Shown here one piece after another: positions 25,617 through 34,391 of a stretch of DNA of 64,000 bases (position 1 is the first letter of the stretch; each line of letters opens with the position of its first letter). The notes below the pieces were generated by a model. The model did not search any database and was not told the DNA's origin. It was given only the letters and a program-made list of their open reading frames with translations. The translations under genes and the position numbers were made by a program. Origin of the DNA: Thermovibrio sp. (GTDB lineage Bacteria; Aquificota; Aquificia; Desulfurobacteriales; Desulfurobacteriaceae); assembly GCA_015490195.1 (NCBI GenBank), contig WFYG01000008.1, positions 1 to 64,000 on the forward strand, read 5' to 3'.

Positions 25617-27041
25617 ATGAAAACAATCGTACTTGCTGGAGGTAGCGGAACAAGGCTCTTTCCTCTTTCTAGGGAAAATTTCCCGAAACAGTTCCTCAAT
25701 ATCGTTGGGAGTGAGTCTCTGTTCCAGCAAACCCTAAGGAGAGTCCTCTACGTTTCAGAAAAGGACGAAATCGTTGTATCAACGAAGTCAAAGTACAAGT
25801 TTATAGCCCTCAACCAGATGAAAGAGGTACTCGGCCAGGATAAAAACTTTGATGAGAACTTTGTCCTTGAGCCGTGTGGGAGGAATACGGCTCCGGCAAT
25901 AGCACTCGCTGTTAAAAAACTTCTAGAAGAAGAAAAACTATCACCTAACGAGGCAATACTCGTTACCCCTTCCGACCACTTCATAAAACCGGAAAATGCA
26001 CTTGAGAACCTTAAAGAACTCGTTGAAGAACTTGCTTCCAGTGGTTTTATAGTTACTTTCGGAATAAAACCCTCAAGGCCTGAAACTGGTTACGGTTACA
26101 TTGAAGTAGGGGAAAAGCTAAAAGAGAACGCCTTCAAAGTGAAACGGTTCACCGAAAAGCCAAGTTTTGAAAAGGCTTTGGAGTTTATAAGTTCTGAAAA
26201 CTTCTTTTGGAACTCTGGAATGTTCGCTTTTACTGCAGAAATTCTGCTGGAAGAGATAAAAAAGTATCAATCTGAGATATACTCAGGTATCTTTGAGGTG
26301 AGTTACGAAGAGGCCGTTAAGAACTTCTGTTCCCTGCCAGACATTTCGTTTGACTACGCCGTTATGGAAAAGACAGAAAGAGCAGCAGTAGTAACGTGTA
26401 ACTTCTCCTGGTCAGACGTTGGATGCTGGGATGCAGTTTACGAAATAATGGAGAAAGACGAAAAAGGAAACGCTACTTCTGGAAATACATTCCTGCTTGA
26501 GGACAGTAACTGCATGATTCTTGATAAAGACGAATCAAGAAACAGACTCGTTGTAGCGGTAGGCCTGGAAGACATTCTGGCAGTTGGAACGAAAGACGTT
26601 ACCCTGATAGTAAAGAAGGGAGAGACTCAGAAGATAAAAGAGGCTGTAAAGGCTCTAAAGAAACACCCCCAGTTTAAGAAGTTTGTGGAGAGTTCCCCTA
26701 CAGAGTACCGACCCTGGGGTTCGTTCACACTCCTTGAAGAAGGTAAAAGGTACAAGATAAAAAAGATTATTGTTAAACCGGGAGAGAGGCTCAGCTATCA
26801 GCTCCACTACCACAGAAGTGAACACTGGATAGTTGTTGAAGGAACGGCAAAAGTCAGAATAGGAGACGAGGAGTTCTTCGTCCACGAGAACGAGAGCGTT
26901 TTTGTTCCCAAGACGACTCCTCACTACCTTAAAAACCCGGGCAAAGTTCCACTCGTCGTAATTGAAGTTCAGGTTGGAGAGTACCTGGGTGAGGACGACA
27001 TAGTAAGGTTTAGCGACAAGTACGGCAGGGTTCAGGGCTAA
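25617..27041 (+). CDS. manC: Bifunctional mannose-1-phosphate guanylyltransferase / mannose-6-phosphate isomerase
   Basis: 474 residues, the ManC/AlgA length. The N-terminal GGSGTRLFPLSRENFPKQFL is the nucleotidyltransferase signature, and SDVGCWDAVYE lies in the middle. The C-terminal ~110 residues form a type II phosphomannose isomerase cupin (PGERLSYQLHYHRSEHWIVVEGTAKV). The enzyme makes mannose-6-P and GDP-mannose. Next to algD-, alg8-, alg44-, algG-, algE- and algK-like genes it plausibly acts as AlgA, feeding GDP-mannose to AlgD. It is transcribed towards the alginate operon and ends in a terminator that includes its stop codon. Confidence 0.92.
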   Translation: MKTIVLAGGSGTRLFPLSRENFPKQFLNIVGSESLFQQTLRRVLYVSEKDEIVVSTKSKYKFIALNQMKEVLGQDKNFDENFVLEPCGRNTAPAIALAVKKLLEEEKLSPNEAILVTPSDHFIKPENALENLKELVEELASSGFIVTFGIKPSRPETGYGYIEVGEKLKENAFKVKRFTEKPSFEKALEFISSENFFWNSGMFAFTAEILLEEIKKYQSEIYSGIFEVSYEEAVKNFCSLPDISFDYAVMEKTERAAVVTCNFSWSDVGCWDAVYEIMEKDEKGNATSGNTFLLEDSNCMILDKDESRNRLVVAVGLEDILAVGTKDVTLIVKKGETQKIKEAVKALKKHPQFKKFVESSPTEYRPWGSFTLLEEGKRYKIKKIIVKPGERLSYQLHYHRSEHWIVVEGTAKVRIGDEEFFVHENESVFVPKTTPHYLKNPGKVPLVVIEVQVGEYLGEDDIVRFSDKYGRVQG

Positions 27042-27056
27042 AACCCTGCCTTTTTT
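27024..27056 (+). terminator. Rho-independent terminator of manC
   Basis: GGCAGGGTT - 9 bases - AACCCTGCC - TTTTTT. The manC stop codon TAA lies in the loop, and the TAG stop of the converging TPR lipoprotein gene overlaps the same hairpin. Confidence 0.85.
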
Positions 27057-29020
27057 ACTCTCTTCCTGCAAATTTCAGGATCGTTAGCTACCTTTTTGAA
27101 GAAGATCCTGTGTTTAACGCTGAAGTCGTTATTTATAGTTCTGATAACTGCAGAAGGTGCAAGCTCCTCTCCCATCTCTCCGGAAACCACTATCTTACAG
27201 AGTTTATTGTAGAAGTTCCTGTCCTGAACTCCGAAGTAGTAAAGAATTCTGGCCTTAACTGGCTTTGGAACAATTCGGTAGAGCTTTTTAAAGTTTACGT
27301 ATCGGCTGAGGGTGACCATGTCGTAAACAGGAGGTCTGAAGCCGTAAAGCATAGCCTTTTTGAGAGCTCTTGCTGAACACGTCAGATCGTTAAGTTTCAT
27401 ACAGACCCTGTAAAGTAAAACGTAGGCCTTCGGCTCTGAGAAAAACTTAAGGTACTCCTCAACCAGCTTCCTTGACTTTTCGTACTCCCCAAGGAAATAG
27501 TATAGGTAAGCTAAACGGAAGTAAGCTTCAGGGCACTTTTTCTTAATAGCCTCTTCGTAGTAGTGAAGAGCTTTGCTAACATCTATATACTCTGGGTTCA
27601 GAGTTTCCCCCTCGTATATCCTGCCCAGCATAACAAGGGCAAAACAGTAACCCCTTGAAGCGAACTTCTTAAGAAGTGAAACCGCTTCATCTACCTTTCC
27701 GATGGAGATGTAGTACCTGACAAGCTCCCTTATAGCAGGAGTGTAACCTTTATCTGCGGCCTTGCGGAGCCAGTAGAGGTACTTTTTGGTCTCTCCTGCC
27801 ATTTTGTAGAGAAGAGCCAGGTAGTACATTGCGTCAAGGTTTCCTCTTTGTGCGTAGTAGTAAAAGATGGCGCCTGCAAGCTGGGGATTCTTCTCAATAT
27901 TGAGAACCGCCAGCTTTACTTCGGCCTTCTCGTAGCCGAGCTGACACGCCTTCTGAAGAAGCTTTTCAGCCTTTTCGGGGGCGTAGTTTATGTACTTAAC
28001 ACCCTCTAAGTAGTAGTAGAGAGCTGTCCCTTCCTCAGGCCTTAAGTTTTCTTTTTCCTTTACTTTTTTCTCTCCTGTAAGTGTGACGCTACACTTTTTC
28101 AGATCCTTTAGAGCTATGGGAACACTTTTAAACCGGCGAACATCGTTTAAGTGCTGACAGGGAGATTCTCCTCTAAGCAGCCATTCAATCCTTAGAGCTC
28201 TGTATCTGGCCTCCGGTACGTCTCCTGCCAGCTTATAGTATTCTAGGGCTTTTTTTAGAAGCTGCCTCTTTTTAGCAGCTACCTTTAACTTCCTCATAAA
28301 GTACTCACGAGGGGTAAGGTTACCCATTATGCAGGATTCCTTTATTCTCCTCGCCCTCTGCTCGTAAATCTTCCCTATTTCAAGAGCTGCTTCCCTGTAG
28401 CCTTTCTGAAGGAGCTCTCGGTAAACCTTAAGGGCTTCTTCCTCTCTTTCCATAAGAAGAAGAACTCTTGCAAGCCCAAAACCGGCTTTGGGGTCTAATC
28501 TATAGGCCAGCCTGTAGTAGTAGAGCGCTTTCCCATATTCTTTTCTTGCCTTAAAGTACTTTGCAGCAAGGAGATAGAAGCGAGGGTCGTTACCAAGCAG
28601 GCGGGAAAACTTCTCAATTTCGGAGGGGGTGAGAATTCCCAGCTCAAACTTAGTCTTTAACAGCTGATAGGCAAGGTCTTTGTTCCCCATCTGAAGAGCC
28701 CTCTTCAGCCAGTAGAGAGCTCTCCTAAAGTCCCTCTCCCTATAGTAGAAGAGGGCTATCTTCCTCACAAATCTCGGGTCTTCTTCAGCGGCCTTTCTGA
28801 AAAGTTCTTCTGCTTTTTCCCTGTTACCTTTCTTGTAGTAAACAACTCCCAGGTAGAAGTACCCTTGAGGGAAACCCTTCTGTGCGAGAATAGAGGCATC
28901 TCTCTCAAGGGCTGAGTAGTTATCGTTAACGTACTCAAGCTTCAATTTCTTCTCGTTAACTTTAAAAACGGGAGCACACCCAACAGCCACAACGAGAACT
29001 ACAGGTAACAGCCTTTTCAC
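27038..29020 (-). CDS. TPR/Sel1-repeat lipoprotein, AlgK-like
   Basis: 660 residues from a GTG that overlaps the exporter gene stop (GTGA). A signal peptide and a lipobox-like VAVGC put Cys at ~15. The rest is almost all helical TPR/Sel1 repeats (YFYLGVVYYKKGNREKAEELFRKA, AMYYLALLYKMAGETKKYLYWL and similar), as in AlgK, the outer-membrane lipoprotein that helps place the alginate porin AlgE; AlgK is shorter (about 475). Assignment rests on repeats, lipidation and context rather than specific motifs. Last gene of the operon. Confidence 0.75.
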   Translation of the reverse strand: MKRLLPVVLVVAVGCAPVFKVNEKKLKLEYVNDNYSALERDASILAQKGFPQGYFYLGVVYYKKGNREKAEELFRKAAEEDPRFVRKIALFYYRERDFRRALYWLKRALQMGNKDLAYQLLKTKFELGILTPSEIEKFSRLLGNDPRFYLLAAKYFKARKEYGKALYYYRLAYRLDPKAGFGLARVLLLMEREEEALKVYRELLQKGYREAALEIGKIYEQRARRIKESCIMGNLTPREYFMRKLKVAAKKRQLLKKALEYYKLAGDVPEARYRALRIEWLLRGESPCQHLNDVRRFKSVPIALKDLKKCSVTLTGEKKVKEKENLRPEEGTALYYYLEGVKYINYAPEKAEKLLQKACQLGYEKAEVKLAVLNIEKNPQLAGAIFYYYAQRGNLDAMYYLALLYKMAGETKKYLYWLRKAADKGYTPAIRELVRYYISIGKVDEAVSLLKKFASRGYCFALVMLGRIYEGETLNPEYIDVSKALHYYEEAIKKKCPEAYFRLAYLYYFLGEYEKSRKLVEEYLKFFSEPKAYVLLYRVCMKLNDLTCSARALKKAMLYGFRPPVYDMVTLSRYVNFKKLYRIVPKPVKARILYYFGVQDRNFYNKLCKIVVSGEMGEELAPSAVIRTINNDFSVKHRIFFKKVANDPEICRKRVKKAGF

Positions 29021-30780
29021 CAGTACCTCTTTACTCTTAGGGTTATTCCTAAAACAGAAGTTCCATAGCTGGCAGGAATAAAGTAGCCAGCAGTAACAAG
29101 GTACCTCCAGTAATTAGTGTTCCTTTCTCCAAGGAGAGCTCCGTCAAGCATCAGGTCAAGTTCAGAACCAAGGTAGTTAGAGCTCCCCCGGGAACAGAAG
29201 TATCTTGAGAAGGAAACAGATCTACTGCTGTTAACTTTCCAGTAGTTTACCCAGTTGGCCTCAAGCCAGAGATCCGGTCTGAGCCTCTTCCCTCCAAAGA
29301 GGGAAAAGAGAGCTACGTTTTTAAGGTCAGGATCTGTCAACTCTCCATAGTACCTTATTCTGTTGAATCCAAACATGTAGCTCTTCAGGTTGGCGGTTCT
29401 TGGAAGTCTGAAATTCTTGCTTCCAAAGGCAAAACGGCTTCCTACTCCCCAGCCGTCGTAAATCCTCTTAACCCCCAGCTCAAGGCCAAAGCCGGAAGTT
29501 CTCGTGTAGTTCCTGGCAGTAATGAGCTTACTTGCAGAACAGTCAACGTAACTGGAGGAGGCGATACTGTCTGCTCCCCAGCTGAAAGAGAGGTCAGCCC
29601 AGTAGCTGCCGTTATCCCCATCTCCTGTAAGCCTGATTCCTAACCAGTTCCTGTTGGTTTCGGAAAGGGAGCTCCTCCAGACGGAGAAAGTGTCTCCCAC
29701 ACCCTTTCCGGAGTTCCCCCTGTACTCCTTAACGTAGAAGAGAGACAGGTAATCCCTGTAGTGATACTGATACTTACCGTTAAGTATTAAGTAGGAGTAA
29801 CCGTTTATGCCTATCCTCTCATCGCTGTTGTCAAACCTGTTGTCGTTAAGCCTTTTTCCGATAAAGAACGTTCCGTTAAAGAGAGCCGAACTATAGTTGA
29901 GCTGAAATCCGTCAACCTCGTTGTAGTAGTAGAAAGACCTTCTTTCCCTCAGGGGAACTCTCCCAAGCCTCAGGTTCCAGAAATCTCCAAAATTCCTCTG
30001 CAGGTAGAACTCCTTAATTGAGAACCACCCCCTTTTCCGGCTCTCCTCTCTGAAATGCTGGTAACTAAGGCCTAAACGGAGATCGCCGTAGAGGAAGGTT
30101 TGAGGTGTTAGGGTATAGTAGAACCTGTAACCGAGTCTATCTGTAAGATAACGCCCTCTGTTACAGCACTCTCCGGAAACATCTCCCTTTATTAGTCCTG
30201 CATCAAAGAAGTCGTACCACCTTCCTGTAAACCTGCTCTGAGAGGTAAACTCTTTAGGCTGGCCTACGGAACCTGAAGGTTTTTGAGGTGAAAGGCTAAC
30301 TTTTTCTTTACTTCTTCTCTCGGCTTCGGCCAGCTTAACCTCTACAAACCTGTACTCCTTCTCCCATTCGGGAACGAACTTTTTCTTAACGGCAGGTGCG
30401 TTCCTCTTTGAACTCTCTCTTCCAGCAGAAGTACTCTCTGTTTGGGAAGTCTCTGCCACTCTTTCAGGATAGACCCAGCGTTCTGGCTTCAGGTAGCACT
30501 TTCTGACGAAAGCTCTGCGGAGCTCCCTTCTGTGTGAAAGAAAGAAACTCTCTGCCTCACGGAAGTGTTTCCAGAATCCCACCCTTACCGTGTAGAGGCC
30601 GTCTATCCTCTCAACCCTGACCGAAGGAAATCCCTCTCTGCGGAGCTCTCTGGCCTTCCTGATTAAAGAGTCAGACGACGGAGAACTCTCAACCTGAATA
30701 CAGTAGTAACTCTCCTCTGCCTTCGCCACGCCAAAAAGGAAAAGAGAAGCAACAGCTATAAAAGGAACCTTACTCAACAT
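29017..30780 (-). CDS. SPOR-domain plus AlgE-like outer-membrane exporter
   Basis: 587 residues from the ATG at 30780, inside the 3' end of the epimerase gene. After a signal peptide (about 1-22) comes a SPOR-like domain (YYCIQVESSPS... FPSVRVERIDGLYTVRVGFW, about 25-100), a charged linker, and from ~180 a beta-barrel with alternating aromatic strands: RWYDFFDAGLIKGDVS, LTPQTFLYGDLRLG, FYLQRNFGDFWNLRLGRVPL, ending in a C-terminal aromatic (VKRYW). The barrel resembles the AlgE alginate export family. P. aeruginosa AlgE has no SPOR domain. It would be the pore for the polymer; SPOR could tie it to denuded septal peptidoglycan. Inferred from fold and context. Confidence 0.72.
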   Translation of the reverse strand: MLSKVPFIAVASLFLFGVAKAEESYYCIQVESSPSSDSLIRKARELRREGFPSVRVERIDGLYTVRVGFWKHFREAESFFLSHRRELRRAFVRKCYLKPERWVYPERVAETSQTESTSAGRESSKRNAPAVKKKFVPEWEKEYRFVEVKLAEAERRSKEKVSLSPQKPSGSVGQPKEFTSQSRFTGRWYDFFDAGLIKGDVSGECCNRGRYLTDRLGYRFYYTLTPQTFLYGDLRLGLSYQHFREESRKRGWFSIKEFYLQRNFGDFWNLRLGRVPLRERRSFYYYNEVDGFQLNYSSALFNGTFFIGKRLNDNRFDNSDERIGINGYSYLILNGKYQYHYRDYLSLFYVKEYRGNSGKGVGDTFSVWRSSLSETNRNWLGIRLTGDGDNGSYWADLSFSWGADSIASSSYVDCSASKLITARNYTRTSGFGLELGVKRIYDGWGVGSRFAFGSKNFRLPRTANLKSYMFGFNRIRYYGELTDPDLKNVALFSLFGGKRLRPDLWLEANWVNYWKVNSSRSVSFSRYFCSRGSSNYLGSELDLMLDGALLGERNTNYWRYLVTAGYFIPASYGTSVLGITLRVKRYW

Positions 30781-33253
30781 CAAAACACTTCTCCTCTAAA
30801 AGTTTTAAAGCCTCTTCCGGAGAAAGTTTCCTCTTCCTGAACCTGTTAAACTCTGAGACAAACTCCCTAACCCTCGGCTTTATGAAATTAAGATCTTGCT
30901 CTCTGTGTTTTTTCAGAAACTCCTTCTGAAATAGAGCATTAGCCCTCCTTTTGGCCTCTCTCTTAAAGAGGAAAATCCCCTCCGCTGTAACGTAGAGTTC
31001 ACTGTTAAGCCTGAGTTTTTTCTTATGGGAGAAGTAGTAGTTAAACTTGGCATTATGCCTTTTTATTAAGGCCTTCATAGAGGCTATCTTTTCCTTTAAA
31101 CGCCTCTTCTGTAAAGGAACAACTCTATCTTTAAAGAACTTTACAAAAGAGACGTATCCCTTCACAAACTTCTCTCTAACTATGTTCCTTTCCCTCTCCC
31201 TGAGAAGGTAAAAGTTTTCAGGGTAGGAACAGAAAGAACTGGAAAGCCCCAGGGACTTACAGCTGACAAGCCGCCCCGATTCCACTCTCTTAACGGCACT
31301 TTTAACTGCTGACTCAACCTCTTTTTCTGAAACACCAGAAATAAGAGGAAGAACGGTAAGGAGGTACTGAGCGTTTGGACTACCAAGGAGAGCTCCCTCT
31401 GAGATGAGAGTTAAAGCTTCACCGGTATAACGGTCTGGAGCGTAGCCTAAAAGAAACACTCCAAGAAAAGTGAGAGCCTTCCTATCACCTTCAGAAGCCC
31501 TCCTGACAAGGAGAGTAAAACCCTTTCTAAAATCGTCAGAAACTCCTCCGCCTTTCAGGAAGCGACCAACCTCGTCAAAGTGTCCCCAAAGCAGGTAGAG
31601 AGAGTACTCTGTAACTGCTGCACCGTTACCCTTCTTCCAGAGGTACCTCTCAAGTTTCAGAACGCTCCTTTTTACATTCGGCAGGTTAATACCTATCCAG
31701 TTAAAGTTTCCTTTTCCGGGAATTACAACAGGCTCTTTGTTCTGCTGGTTCAGAATCTCTTTAGTGTAAGGAGAAAGATCTCCGAGGAAAGGCGTTAGGT
31801 AGAGGTATTTAAAACGGTTTTTGTAGAAGTAGAACGCCCCCTTAATACTTTTTATCTCTCCATTAAGGTTATCAACAAAAGTATTTGACCTGTTCCACGC
31901 AGAAGAGGCCATACGGTACTTATCAATTATCAGATTCCTGTAGGTAAAGTTTGAGAGATCGGCTATAGCAACCTCCTCCCCAAAGCCAACGTTGTGAATT
32001 ATCTGGTTGCCTCTTAGATAAGTACCTAAAGAGTTACGGATAAAAATACCGTAACTGCGATTTCTCATAACTATGTTGTCAATCAGAATGTTGTTACCAC
32101 TCTCAAGTAGGGATATTCCCCCCAGTCTATTATTCATGAAAAGATTTCTGTATATAAAGAACCTGGAACGCCTATCCATCATAGCGCCGGCACCGTGGTT
32201 ATTTATAGAGATGTTTCCTATAACAGCTCCCCTTACAAATCTTGAGAAGATAATTCCGTGAGCCTTGTGGGCACCCTCAACCCAGTTGTAGGCAATCAGT
32301 ATGTTCCTGGTCCAGTCGTGGGGGTCTATGTTGTACTGATAGTTATCCTTGTACAGATTCCCAACAATGAAAACGTCGTCTGCCTCGTTTGAGAAAAATC
32401 CCATAAAGTTCTCTATAAAGTCAGAACCGACTATTAATCCCGCCGTCTTTTCCTTAGTTAAACCGCTTATCAATCTATTTAAACCGAAAGCCCTGTGCCA
32501 CTTGTAGGAGTAGAGAAGATAGAGAAGAGGGTTCTCTACAAACTTCTTCTTAAAAGGCCAGCCTACAACAGAGACTCCAAAGGAGGAACTTAAACCCCTG
32601 AAACCAAGGTACTTAAACTCAGAGTTTACTATTACGAGTTTCCCACCCCTCATAGTTTTTATGTAGGGACGGGGCGGTATCTTTCCCAGCAGGTAGTAAT
32701 CTTTGTAGGTGAGCTCTGGCATCTTTGAAATACGGTTTTTCTTAAAGTCCCAGGGAAAAATTCTGGAATCTTTGATATAGAGAAGCCCGCTTACTACTAC
32801 GGGAGCTCCCAATCCCCATTTTAAGCCTTCAACGGTAAGGGAAGCCCCCGGAGAGATGTAAACGGGAACTTTAAAAATAAGAGTTTTCCCCTTCCTATAG
32901 GCTAATCCTCTTTGCCTTAAAAACGAGTAGAGCTCTTTAACCGTAAGGCTTCCTCCTCTGACTACAGCAACCTTTTCATTGCTCCCCTCCCTGTTCCACT
33001 TTATGTAGTACTCGCCAAACGGGAGGAAGTTAACGTACCAGAAGGGTAGGAGCTCCACCTCTGCCCTTTTATTTCCTGTTTGAATAGCGTTTTCAAGATT
33101 TTCAGGAGTAATAGAAGAAACCAAGTCAAGCGTCTTCTGAAGAACTTTTGTATTTACTTCTGGTTTAACAGGCAGTATCTTTCTCAGCTCTCTGCCTATA
33201 GCAGGAGAAACAAGAAGAAAAGAAAAAAGGAGGGATAGAACCCTCACAATCAT
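30770..33253 (-). CDS. AlgG-like poly(beta-D-mannuronate) C5-epimerase with C-terminal extension
   Basis: 827 residues from the ATG at 33253, which overlaps the alg44-like stop (ATGA). A signal peptide ends near 20. The middle (about 200-450) is a right-handed beta-helix with CASH-type repeats (GLIVGSDFIENFMGFFSNEADD, NLFMNNRLGGISLLES). It contains NIDPHDW near 310; DPHD is the catalytic signature of AlgG epimerases. AlgG is about 540 residues; here ~300 extra residues follow, with a Sel1-like stretch and a basic, coiled end. The role would be periplasmic conversion of mannuronate to guluronate and protection of the chain during export. Confidence 0.8.
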   Translation of the reverse strand: MIVRVLSLLFSFLLVSPAIGRELRKILPVKPEVNTKVLQKTLDLVSSITPENLENAIQTGNKRAEVELLPFWYVNFLPFGEYYIKWNREGSNEKVAVVRGGSLTVKELYSFLRQRGLAYRKGKTLIFKVPVYISPGASLTVEGLKWGLGAPVVVSGLLYIKDSRIFPWDFKKNRISKMPELTYKDYYLLGKIPPRPYIKTMRGGKLVIVNSEFKYLGFRGLSSSFGVSVVGWPFKKKFVENPLLYLLYSYKWHRAFGLNRLISGLTKEKTAGLIVGSDFIENFMGFFSNEADDVFIVGNLYKDNYQYNIDPHDWTRNILIAYNWVEGAHKAHGIIFSRFVRGAVIGNISINNHGAGAMMDRRSRFFIYRNLFMNNRLGGISLLESGNNILIDNIVMRNRSYGIFIRNSLGTYLRGNQIIHNVGFGEEVAIADLSNFTYRNLIIDKYRMASSAWNRSNTFVDNLNGEIKSIKGAFYFYKNRFKYLYLTPFLGDLSPYTKEILNQQNKEPVVIPGKGNFNWIGINLPNVKRSVLKLERYLWKKGNGAAVTEYSLYLLWGHFDEVGRFLKGGGVSDDFRKGFTLLVRRASEGDRKALTFLGVFLLGYAPDRYTGEALTLISEGALLGSPNAQYLLTVLPLISGVSEKEVESAVKSAVKRVESGRLVSCKSLGLSSSFCSYPENFYLLRERERNIVREKFVKGYVSFVKFFKDRVVPLQKRRLKEKIASMKALIKRHNAKFNYYFSHKKKLRLNSELYVTAEGIFLFKREAKRRANALFQKEFLKKHREQDLNFIKPRVREFVSEFNRFRKRKLSPEEALKLLEEKCFDVE

Positions 33254-34380
33254 GGCAGCCACCCGAGAATTGGTCTTAAGTACGCAGGAGTAACGTTAAT
33301 CTTCACAATTACACTCTCTCCAACGTCTTTAATCTTTACCTCGTTCTGAGGAATCTCTATCTTCAGAGAGTCGTACTCCCACGGATTTGTGTAAACAGGA
33401 ACAGGAGTACTGGAGTGGAGCTGAGCAATAGCTTTCTTAGGACCGGAAGAAATCTTTACAACCCTTCCTTCTACCTCTCTTCCGTCGGGGAAGATTACCT
33501 CCACACTCTGCCCCAGCTTAACTTTTTCAGCATCTCTGTGGAAAATGTTTGACCTGACAAAGAACTCAGCATTGGCGGGAACTATACCTGCAATAGGGTC
33601 TCCCTCTTTAACGACTTCACCGTTCTTCACGTAGAGTGCAGCAAGTATACCGCCTACCGGAGAGTTGAGGATAACGCTGAGCCTATAGGGTGAAACTACA
33701 TTTCCTATAGGCTGTCCGGCTTTAAGGCTTTCTCCAGTCTTAACCTTTTCCAGATTGACAACTCCCGTTAAAGGCGTTCTAAGAACTACCAGATCTGTAT
33801 CAATAAAGGAGGAGAGAGGATAAACAGTAAATACGCGGGTTTTCAGAGCTTCAAGGAGGAAAAGGGTAAGCGTTCCAGTAAGAAGAAAGAAGAGGATGAG
33901 AATAAAAATTCTCCTGATCGTTTCCTGAATTCCCGACCTTTTAGGAGGAGTAGGTCTGGATGCCTCAAGAGCTTCCCTTAAATCCTCCCTCCTGACAACG
34001 TTTATAAACTCGTCAAGCGAAACGATAGCCCCTTCAAGATAAGCCTCTATAACGTCCTGCATCAGAGAGATCTGTTCAGGGGTTAAGTCGGCAAACCTGC
34101 AGCCAACCGTTCCGTCTGGATGCCGCTTTAAAAACTCAAGGTGAAGATCCTTAACTGTTACCTCAAATGTGTCAAAAGGAATAATCAGGTTACCTACCGC
34201 CCACTTTCTCTCAAGGTACTCGTCTGGTAGGTCGTAGATTGCACACCCTCCAAGAGACCAATCCTTAAGCTTGTATCTCTTACCATCAATCTCTATGTAG
34301 GCAGGTATTCTGTACCTTGGAAAGTGGCGTTTCGGTTCCGCTTTATACTTTACTTTTCCAATCTCCTTTTTTTCTTCCAC
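33250..34380 (-). CDS. Alg44-like PilZ / HlyD-type c-di-GMP receptor
   Basis: 376 residues, near Alg44's 389. A cytoplasmic PilZ domain holds RHFPR (RxxxR) near residue 18 and DWSLGG (DxSxxG) near 40, the two c-di-GMP binding motifs. One transmembrane helix (about 155-180, IFILILFFLLTGTLTLFLLE) is followed by a periplasmic HlyD-like barrel-sandwich region (RTPLTGVVNLEKVKTGESLKAGQPIG, SPVGGILAALYVKNGEVVKEGDPI). Alg44 activates the Alg8 synthase on c-di-GMP binding. GTG start; it follows the synthase gene by 11 bases, as alg8-alg44 do in Pseudomonas. Confidence 0.87.
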   Translation of the reverse strand: MEEKKEIGKVKYKAEPKRHFPRYRIPAYIEIDGKRYKLKDWSLGGCAIYDLPDEYLERKWAVGNLIIPFDTFEVTVKDLHLEFLKRHPDGTVGCRFADLTPEQISLMQDVIEAYLEGAIVSLDEFINVVRREDLREALEASRPTPPKRSGIQETIRRIFILILFFLLTGTLTLFLLEALKTRVFTVYPLSSFIDTDLVVLRTPLTGVVNLEKVKTGESLKAGQPIGNVVSPYRLSVILNSPVGGILAALYVKNGEVVKEGDPIAGIVPANAEFFVRSNIFHRDAEKVKLGQSVEVIFPDGREVEGRVVKISSGPKKAIAQLHSSTPVPVYTNPWEYDSLKIEIPQNEVKIKDVGESVIVKINVTPAYLRPILGWLP

Positions 34381-34391
34381 AGGTTCCCCCT

